Positions 9,901 through 18,000 of a stretch of DNA of 25,302 nt are shown piece by piece; position 1 is the first letter of the stretch; each line of letters starts with the position of its first letter. A program made the position numbers and the translations under genes. A model generated the notes under the pieces. It ran no database searches. It was not told the DNA's origin and worked only from the letters and a program-made list of their open reading frames with translations. Source of the stretch: Strigomonas culicis (Eukaryota; Euglenozoa; Kinetoplastea; Trypanosomatida; Trypanosomatidae); the NCBI GenBank assembly GCA_000482145.1, contig AUXH01000263.1, positions 1 through 25,302 on the forward strand, in the 5' to 3' direction.

Positions 9901-10434
9901 CCGCAGCTGGTGCAGCAGGTGCTGCTGCATCACCTCTGTGTTGCTGGCCGTGACGGGCACGACCGCCGTCGTGTGCTCCTGCACCGTCTTGTTCAGCTCC
10001 CCCTTGTCCTCGCCGATGACGGCCTCGCCCTGCTCCCGTACCCACTGCACGTAGTTCTCGAAGATGTGGAGGCTGGGCATGCGGTTCAAAAAGTCCTTCC
10101 CCTCTCGCCGGTGACGTTCAAACTTGTCGAAGAATGGAAAGTGCAGCGCCCAGTTGTCGCGCGTACGCTCGCTGATGCGCAGCCCGACAAAGCGCACGTT
10201 CGTCGTCGACGGCGGGAAGAGAAAGGTGCACAGGTAGCGCAGCTGGTCCCCGCCCGCGGCGGCCTCCTCCGGCCCCTCGGGGCTGGACGCGCCGCTCGCG
10301 GGGTCGGCTTGTGCGGGGGTCTGCCGGCGCGTCTCCAGGCCGAGGGGGATGGCGACCGTGTTCGTCAGATAGTCCGTCACATCATTGTGCACAAAATGAT
10401 CGAAGAGGATGGCGTAGTCCTTCAAGGAGATCAT
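6919..10434 (-). CDS. NSUN6-like RNA (cytosine-5) methyltransferase with PUA domain
   Basis: 1171 residues, ATG at 10434, stop TAA. Residues ~313-358 (VVVDLGCAEAVLRGSNVFPP, then ASKHFRAGEVV) read as the NSUN6 PUA domain. The methyltransferase follows after a long insert: residues ~755-770 SERYMLQNFSSMVPS; SAM motif I DACAAPGGKTS at ~783-793; motif IV LLDPPCTGLGIRP around 960-972; motif VI VYSTCTISVEENEGNV around 1024-1040. Both expected cysteines are present, in DPPC and STC. The family transfers methyl from SAM to C5 of cytosine; NSUN6 modifies C72 of certain tRNAs and some mRNA sites. Specificity here is inferred from the PUA fusion and the STCTI form. Human NSUN6 is about 470 residues; the excess is an N-terminal region of ~300 residues and low-complexity inserts at ~370-470, ~490-540 and ~560-740 (Ala/Pro/Ser, basic and acidic). 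No organelle targeting signal was recognised. Confidence 0.88.
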   Translation of the reverse strand: MISLKDYAILFDHFVHNDVTDYLTNTVAIPLGLETRRQTPAQADPASGASSPEGPEEAAAGGDQLRYLCTFLFPPSTTNVRFVGLRISERTRDNWALHFPFFDKFERHRREGKDFLNRMPSLHIFENYVQWVREQGEAVIGEDKGELNKTVQEHTTAVVPVTASNTEVMQQHLLHQLRLQHEELSTVLKDFHGVLRPPALVPVPYGHRHGHHAPTPFEARVHNYFRFFQSRAHLIVRVSTMGEASNLPFCYCFRAQYRQYCTRMHYSPLYVNIKDEHYFDNPDSDAADDFRSTRRFAVEDTDVLSLDEALFNGQPTVVVDLGCAEAVLRGSNVFPPGFLMASKHFRAGEVVHIAVMVELVRLPPSQDRERARRKRASGTGKKKGAAAKKKSMSPRPDLDAAPHDDDGEASTISHPASATLLESDETANTEDVSPAASPRRPRPRYTFRVVNQRGIDHPPHAFAILSGEALRERLRKIAAEDDERDRQEEEARQAPPQAAAASDAAATADADAPAVGKKPAAPPLAGATPPINYDRVFLLYLAEGITYMSWRQIMRVASGNTGAASPTPTNSPAAAAGATSAPRAEGAATPVTRRPQLGRGIAVQTLWTAGLQPSKTVINYLLYPTILLPLGRPIMRSPSPSRPPTAHRRRGPLSPATSTPTTTSRIMTPVVLSGDSGEDLSESRGRRCVPPPAVTAPAEADDASESTNSSFAAPPGDSDETYDALMRALSERYMLQNFSSMVPSKLLVDRLDFPPPSDAPRPAADAEADDLLHQDPRKLQVLDACAAPGGKTSLLISLLYEKSREVHGPTQGDMFRVFCCERSKPRFYHLTRALESHFMPPTAALLSPTASAASSPAGGTGSAYSDIERLYAKLRDEAFKLYADPHFQLARVLCALNGDLNMLCRDPQRILQEVDVAAPPQTDVPAAATTPRRGKEERRGSKTASPPDGRRPRLVQFRGILLDPPCTGLGIRPKLQFCMNNQQSQSIDFILDSADYQRRLFASCYQMLENNRSATPAPHAYKNYIVYSTCTISVEENEGNVLHFLRTYENLKISRARNEAERRMCFSPTTTFGFLDEADEGQPHRTVRRFLLQREITRLQLEREWRGRPEQPHSACPPSTPSLLFSRPPQEGVDPDGEEHPLLVLRYMPRLEDIAHVDDSVAFFVTVFEIE

Positions 10435-12160
10435 GTTGCGCAGGGTATGGATGAGTGGTAGTTTTTTTTACACTTTTTTTTTAGTGTGTAAATATATATG
10501 TATATACAAAAATGTCCTTTTTTTTAAAAAAGAAAACCCCCAAAATATTGAAAAGTAAGCTAGTTTTTTGTTTCGTTTTATCGAAAATTGTTTTTGTTTT
10601 GTGAAAAAAAAAAAAGAATTCCTTCACTACGTGAATGCAGAGGAAGAAAGAAATAATTAAAAAAAATGTGCTCTGTACAAGGAAATATTACTGAAAATAA
10701 AAGAGCTAAAGAACGAAACAAAAAAAAGAAACGAAGTATAAAACCGATCTGACAAACTAAAGATAGTAGTATTAATTGATAGGAATAATCATTAAAAAGC
10801 AAACACCACCAGTCACAAGAATAAATTCACTTACAGCGGTTGTAAAATGAAGATGGTATTCTTATCAAAACAGCCCACGACAAACGAACAGTAGCAAAAA
10901 AAAAGCAATACTACAATGAAAAATACACACCCAAATCCACACAGAGGAACAAACAACAGCTGAAAGAGCTTAAACACGTAAGTGAGAACAAAGAAAAAGG
11001 TGATTAAATGAGAAAAAACAGAAAAAGACAATGTCTCTATTTCTTTTTTGTTTCAACGTCCGCTTATGTAAAAAATAATAATAAAAAGTGTATACAAATG
11101 TATATATAGAAAGATGTATATATTTATATATTACTCTGTGTGTGAGCTGTCAATTAACTAATCAATTAACCAAGAGTATGTATTGGTCGAAATGAAGTAT
11201 ACTGTTTTTTAGTTTATATATATATATTAGTTTTTTTTTGTTTTCTACTTACTCTCTTATATAGATCTTTCGTTTCTCTGTTCGTGTTAAATAGGGAGCC
11301 AAGCAATAGACACAAAGAAGAAGCTATACGTGTACGTGTGTGTATGCAAGAGAGGGGTGACACAAGAGGAAAGAGAAGAAAACAACACCAACAATAACAG
11401 TACTTATTTCTAAGAAAACCCAAGAAAAAGACACGGAAAAACAAAACAAAATAGTAAGAAAGAAAAAGCAATAAAAATAAGAAAAATACGATGGAACTGT
11501 AACACAAAAAACAAAAAAACAGGAAACCACACAGAATCAAGAAAAAAGAGAGAATAATTCGAAAAAAAGAATGGACAACAACTAATATATATATATATGT
11601 ATATAGAAGACGTATAAACGTGGTACAACAAAAAAGAGCAACAAAAAAAGAGAAACGGAACTTAGAAACGAAGTAGAAAATACGAAGAGGATTAAATAAA
11701 GTGCAAAAAGGAAAACAAAATGATTCCTCTTTTTTCTGTTTTCCTTCCGTTTCTCTTTTTCTCTCTCTTACCTTTTTATTGTTGCGTTTTCAATCTTCAA
11801 AACGGGGCTACTAAAGCTATGTGAGAGGGAAAGAGAAAGCGAGCGAGGGAGATAGAGAAAGTAAAAACACAAAACATGCATCTATTCAGAGACCCATACC
11901 AATCTCTCCTTTTTTCTTCTTTACATGTATATAAGTATATAAACTAATGATGGCCCATCTGTAGTCTATAAGGGCACTACCGGCCGTCATAAGATGATAG
12001 TGAGAACCATCAAAAGCAAAAAACAAAAACACAAATACACACCAAAAAGAGGAGAGAGACAACGCCACACCCATGCCACCATCCCGGCCTCTCCATCCCT
12101 CCCCGGTCGCCTCAGTATCGCCGTGTCTCTATCTCTCTCTATGTGCTGCTTCTGGTGACA
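10435..12160. other. Long AT-rich intergenic spacer
   Basis: About 1.7 kb of A/T-rich DNA with many purine-rich plus-strand tracts (e.g. 11345-11380 and 11818-11865), TA-rich pieces near 11095-11130 and 11216-11230, and no convincing gene; its open frames are Phe/Leu-rich homopolymer translations. A balanced-composition patch at about 11945-12012 stands out. The right end is the 3' region of the gene ending at 12161. Confidence 0.65.
10560..10618 (-). promoter_or_regulatory. Tentative trans-splice acceptor for the NSUN6-like gene
   Basis: The coding strand has a T/C run (10618 to 10603); the first AG after it is at 10561-10560, about 125 nt before the ATG. A second pyrimidine run near 10526-10532 competes, so the site is uncertain. 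No ATG lies between the AG and the chosen start. Confidence 0.3.
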
Positions 12161-13285
12161 TCAGTGCGCTCTCTCCGCCGGCAGATAGAAACCTCTCAGA
12201 AAGAGAGGCTCATATCGCTGTGTGTCATCACAGTAAAAGTAGCTGCGCGTCCGGTCTCGGCTTGCCGCTGCCTGGGGTGCGCCCTCCGCCTCCACGACAG
12301 ACGCGGAGTCGTCCAGCGTGATATGCGAGGACGTGTGCGTGACCTCCACGACGCTGCCGCTGTCCGTGGGTTGCGCATCCGCGACCGCGCACCCCGACTC
12401 GCGGCCTTGGTGCAGCTGCCGGAGCAGGCTGGTGCAGCTGTCCTCGAGGGGCGCCACCGCCCGCGGCGGGTGCGGGCGCGCGCTGGCGTCCGGCTCGACG
12501 CCCAGCAGCACGTCACCGTCCGCCAGTCGCTTCCGCGCCGCCTGTGCGTGGAGCCGCACCGCCTCCGCCAGATAGAGCCGCACAACGTCGCGCAGGCGCA
12601 GCGAGCTCGGCCCGGCGTCCAGCCGCATCCGCACCTTCGCGGCCAGCGTCCACGCACGCTCCCCGCCCTTCGGCGGCGGAGCGTCCGCCGCGCGCTCCGT
12701 GGCCAGGAAGGCCACGTACACACAGAGGGAGATGAGCGGCTCGACGCCGGCGATGACGCGCCGCAAGGGATCGACCGGTGCGGCATCACCGGTGTCCTGC
12801 GCGTCGCCCTCGGTCGAGAGCGCGGCCGCGATCGCGGTGTCCAGCGCGGCGACGAACGCGGGCAGCTCCGCCGCGAAGGAGCCGTCCGCGGCCCCGCCCG
12901 CGCAGGGCGCGTGCCGGGGCTGCAGAAGCTGGATCTGCTGGTGGAGGTCACACAGCGTCGCGCGGAAGAGCGCCGGCGGCGGGCTGGGGCTCGCGCGGCC
13001 GCCGGCGGGCAGCGGCCGCTGCTGCTCGGCCACGAGCAGCAAGAGCTCGCGGCGCAGGCCGTACAGCTGCAGGGCGTAGCGCACGGCCGGCAGCCCCTCC
13101 TCCTCCGCCTCTTCCTCTCCTTCCTGCGCACGGATGAGCTGCTGCACCGCCGCCGTCTCGCTCGCGAAGTAGTCCAGCGCGACCGTGCGGCTCTTCTCAT
13201 CCCGATAGACGATGTCCTTCAGCGCCAAATAGAGCAGCACGGCCGGCAGGCGGTCCGGCGCCGAGTGCAGCTGCGGCAGCAGCAT
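12161..13285 (-). CDS. Conserved-looking hypothetical protein, 374 residues
   Basis: I do not recognise this gene. The frame from the ATG at 13285 has GC-rich third positions like its neighbours, and that ATG is the first after a good splice acceptor at 13326, so I prefer it over the overlapping Arg/Ser-rich frame at 12196-13200. Visible features are a helical Leu/Ala-rich body (LPAVLLYLALKDIVYRDEKS; YALQLYGLRRELLLLVAEQQ; VVRLYLAEAVRLHAQAARKR), a Glu-rich stretch at ~55-63, short Pro/Gly linkers, a Ser/Thr/Val-rich region near 305-345, and an aromatic C-terminus (YFYCDDTQRYEPLFLRGFY). The helical segments would suit a scaffold or tethering-type protein, but this is only a guess. No signal peptide, membrane segment or catalytic motif is evident. 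Confidence 0.75.
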   Translation of the reverse strand: MLLPQLHSAPDRLPAVLLYLALKDIVYRDEKSRTVALDYFASETAAVQQLIRAQEGEEEAEEEGLPAVRYALQLYGLRRELLLLVAEQQRPLPAGGRASPSPPPALFRATLCDLHQQIQLLQPRHAPCAGGAADGSFAAELPAFVAALDTAIAAALSTEGDAQDTGDAAPVDPLRRVIAGVEPLISLCVYVAFLATERAADAPPPKGGERAWTLAAKVRMRLDAGPSSLRLRDVVRLYLAEAVRLHAQAARKRLADGDVLLGVEPDASARPHPPRAVAPLEDSCTSLLRQLHQGRESGCAVADAQPTDSGSVVEVTHTSSHITLDDSASVVEAEGAPQAAASRDRTRSYFYCDDTQRYEPLFLRGFYLPAERAH

Positions 13286-13325
13286 CCTTTCTGGGGTATG
13301 GATGTATGTAGGAATCTATAGAGCA

Positions 13326-13379
13326 CTTCACAAGAGTGGCAGAACAGAAGAAGCGCAGACGGGGAGGGAAGAAAAAAGG
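13326..13379 (-). promoter_or_regulatory. Predicted trans-splice acceptor for the 374-residue hypothetical gene
   Basis: On the minus strand a pyrimidine-rich stretch runs from 13379 to about 13331 and the first AG is at 13327-13326. The ATG at 13285 follows about 40 nt later with no earlier ATG. Confidence 0.6.
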
Positions 13380-13428
13380 TACACGGTCAGTATGCCTTGT
13401 AGGCACGTACACAGCCAATCTGGAAAGG

Positions 13429-13430
<2 letters not shown>

Positions 13431-13488
<58 letters not shown>
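13431..13488. repeat. (AC)29 dinucleotide microsatellite
   Basis: Uninterrupted AC dinucleotide for 58 bases, (GT)29 on the coding strand, lying between the frame-disrupted gene and the next gene's splice acceptor. Its length makes it likely to be polymorphic. Confidence 0.98.
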
Positions 13489-13492
<4 letters not shown>

Positions 13493-13653
13493 GTAGAGCA
13501 AAAAGCGAACCGTTTAGAGTGTTACGGATAAATGCTAAACCGCTTGTTCTGTGAAATCACAACAAAAAAGGAAGAATAAGAAATCTGCAACACAGATGTA
13601 CGACTCGCTGTCCGGGAGCGGCAGTTCTCTCCCCCCCCCTCGCCCACGCGCGC

Positions 13654-14664
13654 TCACAGCCGCGCGAGGTCACTCGCCGCCCGCAGCGTGATGTACCGCA
13701 CGTAGAACTCGCGGCCGCGCTCGACCGCCGCGTAGCGCCAGCTGTCCGGCGCGTGGCCGTTCGGCTGCGCAAACTGCACGGCCGCGGTCAGCAGCACCTC
13801 GCGCGGCCGCGCGCCGGACAGCGGCGGCAGCTCCAGTGCGACGCCCACCACGCGCGGGAACGCGGCGGCCAGCGCGGCCGTGCCCTGCGGCTCGTAGTCC
13901 ACCACCACCGTGCGACTGTACGGCCCGAGGTCGTGGTAGCAGGCGAGTGGGTCGGGCAGCGCCGCGCTGGCCGATCCACTCGCCGCGCGGATGCCGGCCC
14001 CCAGTCCGTCGCCGTCCGCGGCCGCCGCGCGCAGCCCGCGCAGCGACGTGGCGCGCGCGTAGCCGACCACCTCGCTCACGCGGCCGCCGCTGCCGGCGAA
14101 GAGCAGCAGCAGCGACGGCCATCGCAGCAGCGGCGCGTGGAGCAGCAGGCTCTGGAGCAGATAGTCGCGCGTGTCGCGCGCCTGGGCGTTGAAGGCCGCC
14201 CACGCGGCGGTCGGCGGCCAGCGGCGGTAGAGCGGGACGGTCCGCGGATCTCGTGCGCCGCCTCGTCCACCGTGACGCTGCCGCGCGCCGCCGCGGGGAT
14301 GGTGCGGCTGCACTCGTCGTCATCGTCCGCGGTGCCGTCGCCGGTGCCGTAGAAGGCGCAGAAGTTCGCGAAGAGCGCCTGCTTCATGGAGTGGTGAGGG
14401 AGGACGGCGGTGGTCTGGCAGAGGTAGACGTGGCCGCGGTCCCGCGGCGCCGGCCGCCGCGCGTCCTCCCGCTCCAGGTGCGGCCCCAGCTCCTCCAGCA
14501 TCTGGCCCTGCACGCGGTCGCGGGCGCGGCACCCGCCGCGCGGGTGCGCGACAAAGACGAGGTCGGGGTGGCGCATGGTGCTGCTGTACACCGTGCCCGC
14601 GTAGGCGGGCAGCCCCACGACGCCCACGGCGAGCGCGCCGCGCAGAAAATGGAAAAAAGTTCAT
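13654..14664 (-). CDS. Hypothetical protein with two apparent frame breaks
   Basis: Function not recognised. Three minus-strand frames appear to be pieces of one gene. The ATG at 14664 opens MNFFPFSARR. After an A6/T6 run (14653-14658) the better reading moves one frame over: HFLRGALAVGVVGLPAYAG, a hydrophobic stretch like a signal or mitochondrial-targeting/membrane segment, then TMRHPDLVFVAHPRGGC and MKQALFANFCAFYGTGDG. Near 14237-14262 the reading shifts again from DEAAHEIR to DPRTVPLYRRWPPTAAWAAF and continues to the TGA at 13654 (LRWPSLLLLFAGSGG; GYARATSLRGL; REFYVRYITLRAAS). The first break equals one extra base, the second one missing base. With both resolved it would be roughly 335 residues. 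GC-rich third positions and the plausible sequence across each break favour sequence error over long-standing decay, but a pseudogene is possible. The in-frame GTG at 14627 is not a likely eukaryotic start. Confidence 0.6.
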
Positions 14665-15082
14665 GCGTGTGTGATCGCTCTCTCGTTTTTAGCTCGCTCC
14701 GGCGTTTCTACATGAACACGTATACACGCTGAGGTCGAGGCAGGTCTTAGGGGACGGGAAGAACCGCATAAGAGAGAGAGAGGGAGAGAAAGATGTATAT
14801 AGAATATGACACAAACATTGCTTGCGAGCGCATTTTTGGTTTCCGCTCAGCACTACTAACAACACCAACGAAACGAAGAGGGAAGGCCGAAAAAAAAAAG
14901 TAGAGCTTAACAAAAAGGTGAGTAGAAGTTCAAAAAAAACTGAAATCAAGATATATACACAAGTAATGCGTTTTGCTTTTTGTATAGTTGTGCGGCCCAT
15001 TATCTTTCTTTCGTTCTTAAAGTCGAGCAGCAGCACTGTTAGTCTCTCTGTCCATCGTTTACTTACGAACCCTGTTTTTTTT
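14665..15082. other. Intergenic spacer between the frame-disrupted gene and the kinase
   Basis: 418 bp of mixed to AT-rich DNA holding the acceptor at 14746, a GA microsatellite-like run at 14770-14793, and the 3' region of the kinase gene. Nothing else was recognised. Confidence 0.7.
14746..14793 (-). promoter_or_regulatory. Predicted trans-splice acceptor for the frame-disrupted gene
   Basis: The coding strand has an alternating C/T tract (14793 to 14770) and the first AG after it at 14747-14746. The ATG at 14664 lies about 80 nt downstream. One upstream ATG near 14713 is followed at once by a stop codon. Confidence 0.5.
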
Positions 15083-18000
15083 TCAAATCGCGTACAGTTT
15101 ACCGTCTGGACCCACAATGGTGAGCGGCTCCGTCTGAAGAGCGATGTCTCTAACACTCTTTGCCTGAAGCGTCCTGCTGTTGCTCGCACTATTACTATTA
15201 TTATTATTACTATTGTTGTTGTTCATGGCACTTTGATTGGCAACACTTTGCTCGCGCTTTTGCCGCTGCTGGACGAGCACACTTTTGTACCGGCTGGCGC
15301 TCGCAGCACTTGTATTAATATTGGTATTGTTATTCGTAACAGTGAAGCCGCCACCGCTGTCGTCGCCGCCCCGCTCGGTGTGATTCGTGGGGGACGGAGC
15401 CAGGAGCGACGCCACCATACCCCCGTCCAGCGAGGAGGTCGAGAGTAGCTCCACGCGGCTGCTCTTGCGCTGGTGGAACGTGTTGAACAGCGGGCTCATG
15501 GCGGTCTGGCCGCCGCTGCCACTGCCCGTGCCGCTGCTGCCGCTGTCGCCGCGATAGAGGGGATGGCCGCTGCGGCGCTCCCGCTCTTCCTCTTCGTTGG
15601 CGTCAGTGATGGATGTGACGCGCGGCAGGTTCCGGTGGATGTGCAAGGGGGCATCGTAGCCCTCCTCGTCCGTCTCGGTGCTGTTGCTGCCGGGGCTGTT
15701 GGGGCCGGCGCCCATCGTGGCCGCGAGCTGACTCGCGAAGTCGTCGATGCACGCCTGCCGCGCCGTCTGCGCGTGGCGCTCCTCCTGCTGCTTCTGCTGC
15801 TCGTCCGTCTCTCTCTGCCCCTCTGCGCCCTTGCCCGCACCCGCTGCCTGGTCCCGCGGGCGCGGGTGGTGGTGGTGGGGTGGTGGGGGCGAGGACGGCG
15901 GCGGCAGCGCCAGCGGCGGCGTCGGGAGCAGCGCCCGCGAGCGCCGCAGCGCGCCGCCGCCGTCCTCGCCGCCCGCCCCGCGCAGGGCCTCTTCCGGGCC
16001 CGTGCCGAACAGACGCCCGTCGAAGCCCCCGTACGTGAAGCCCTCCTGGCTGAAGCTGCCGCGGCGCGGCTGGGGCGTGCCGCCGCCGCCGGCGGCCTCC
16101 TGCTGCTGCTTCTGCTGGTTGTGGTACAGGTAAGTCTCGGTGAAGTAGTGGCGCAGGATGTCCTGGACGACGGAGGAGCGGAGGATATCCTCGCAGGACG
16201 GCCGCTGCGACGGGTTGCGGCTGAGCATCAGGTAGATGAGCTGCTTCATCTCCAGCGGCCGGCCCGCCAGCTGCGACGCCCCGGCCGACGCGGCGCCTGC
16301 CGCGGGGGATGAGGGAGCGAAGAAGGACGCGAGCGGCGGCGTGCCGCGGCGGCCGCGCGGCGCGGCCTCCGCCGCGGAGCTGCGCCGCGCGGGGGCGAGC
16401 AGCAGCGCGCGGCAGCCGGAGGGCGACGGCATGCGCCGGCTGCCGGCCGCGGTGCGCAGGCCCAGGTGGTCCAGCACCACGCCCTGCGTCAGGAGCGCCT
16501 CCTCCGCCTCGCTCTCCGCCGCGGCCGCGTCCGCGGTGGCAGCGGGGCGGTCCGCCGACGCGCGGCGCAGCGCCGACCGCGGCGGCAGGTGGCCGCCGCT
16601 CGCCAGATAGTAGAGGATCATGCCCAGCGACCAGACGTCGCTCGCGGCGGTGTGGGGGTGCAGGTACGACCAGTGGCGCGCGGCCGAGCCGTCGCTGCTG
16701 TCGTCGCTGCGTGGCGGCGACGGCGACGCCGTCGGCGCGCGCTCGAAGAGCTCCGGCGCCATGTACTCCAGCGTGCCGGTCGCGCCGGTGCGGTCCTGCA
16801 GGCCCGTGCCGCCGCCCGGCGCGTGCGGCCGCTGCCGGCCCTTCTTGTGGCCCTTGATTCCCTTCAGCAGCGTCGCGGTGCCGAAGTCGCTGACGACGAG
16901 GCGCGGCGGCTTGAGCGGCCCGCCGAAGCGGCGCAGCTCGTCGTCCTCGTCGTCCTCCGCCTCCTCGTCCTCGTCGTCGTCGTCCTCCGCGTCGGTGTGG
17001 CGGGAGCTGATGAGGAGCAGGTTCTGCGGCTTCAGGTCGCGGTGCAGGATGTTCTTCTTGTGTAGGTAGTTGGTGCCGGCGAGGGCGCTCAGGAAGAAGT
17101 ACCACACGGCGAGTGTGTTCAGCTCGAAGCGGTCCTCCTGGCAGCCGGGGAAGTCCCGCGGGTGCAGCCGCGCCATCACCGCGTCGGCGTCGTCCGCGTC
17201 GTCCGCGCCGCTGCCGTCCTGCTGCACGTGGAGGTTCTTGCGGATCTTCTCCCGCCGCCGGCGCCGCCCGCTGCTCTCCGCGTCGTCCTCGGCGCGCGCA
17301 CCGCCCCTGCCGCGGCCGGCAGCGGTCCGCCGGTGGTAGCGCTGCCAGCGGCTCGCGAGGTAGCTGTCGAGGGAGCCCTCGTTCGCGTACTCCATCAGAA
17401 TGAAGAGGCAGCGCACCGGGGGCCCAAAGTCGTTGATACGCGCCTCCTCCTCGATCCAGCTGTGGTGGTAGCTGATGATGTTGGGGTGGCGCCGCACCTC
17501 CTCGAGGATCTTCACCTCGTTCAGCGCGGCCTGCAGCACCGCGTTGGGCGGCGCGGTGCCGCCGCCGCCGTAGTGGGCGTCGCCGATGGGGATCTTCTTC
17601 AGCGCGAAGGTGCCGAGCACATAGTCTTGCAGCACGTGCTGGCAGAGATACACCCCGCCGAAGGCCCCGCTGCCGATCTTCTTTATCTCGTGGAAGTAGT
17701 TCTGGTAGTAGCTGTACAGCGGGCCGCCCGGCGGCGGCGCCGCGGCGTGGGAGGCCTCCGCCGGCGCGCCCTCCGGCGGCGGCGTGCTGGACCAGAGGAC
17801 GACGGGGATGTCCGTCGACGGCCGCCGCGCGGTCGGGCTCAGGTACAGGTGCTCCTCGTCCTCCTCCTCCTCGTTGATGCTGATCGCGTCCAGCGGCGGC
17901 ACCGGCGCCGCGTCGCCGTCGCTGTTCGTCGCGGGCGTGGAGGGCCGCCGCTGCCGCAGCACCGGCAGCGGCGGCCGCAGCAGGAGCGGCCCGAGCTGAA

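Larger units (their letters stand above)
13286..13653. other. Intergenic spacer with AC microsatellite
   Basis: Short spacer of 368 bp holding the acceptor at 13326, the (AC)29 tract at 13431-13488 and a C8-type homopolymer near 13631-13639. No gene was recognised; apparent open frames here are translations of the AC tract. Confidence 0.75.

Noticed and set aside
7924..10461. 845-codon open frame on the plus strand
   Set aside because: It lies wholly antisense to the NSUN6-like gene, has an Arg/Val/Ala-rich composition with no domain, and arises because GC-rich DNA lacks stop codons.
11214..11631. Open frames of 68-108 codons on the minus strand
   Set aside because: Same AT-driven hydrophobic composition; no start context or similarity.
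10435..12160. tRNA gene in the long spacer
   Set aside because: No GGTTCRANYC-type B box or cloverleaf could be found by eye on either strand.
12196..13200. 334-codon minus-strand frame overlapping the 374-residue gene
   Set aside because: Composition is almost all Arg/Ser/Thr/Ala, its third positions are not GC-biased like the neighbours, and the competing frame starts at the first ATG after the acceptor.
12143..13321. 392-codon open frame on the plus strand
   Set aside because: Antisense to the 374-residue gene; Arg-rich, against the direction of all neighbours and lacking a polypyrimidine/AG before its start.
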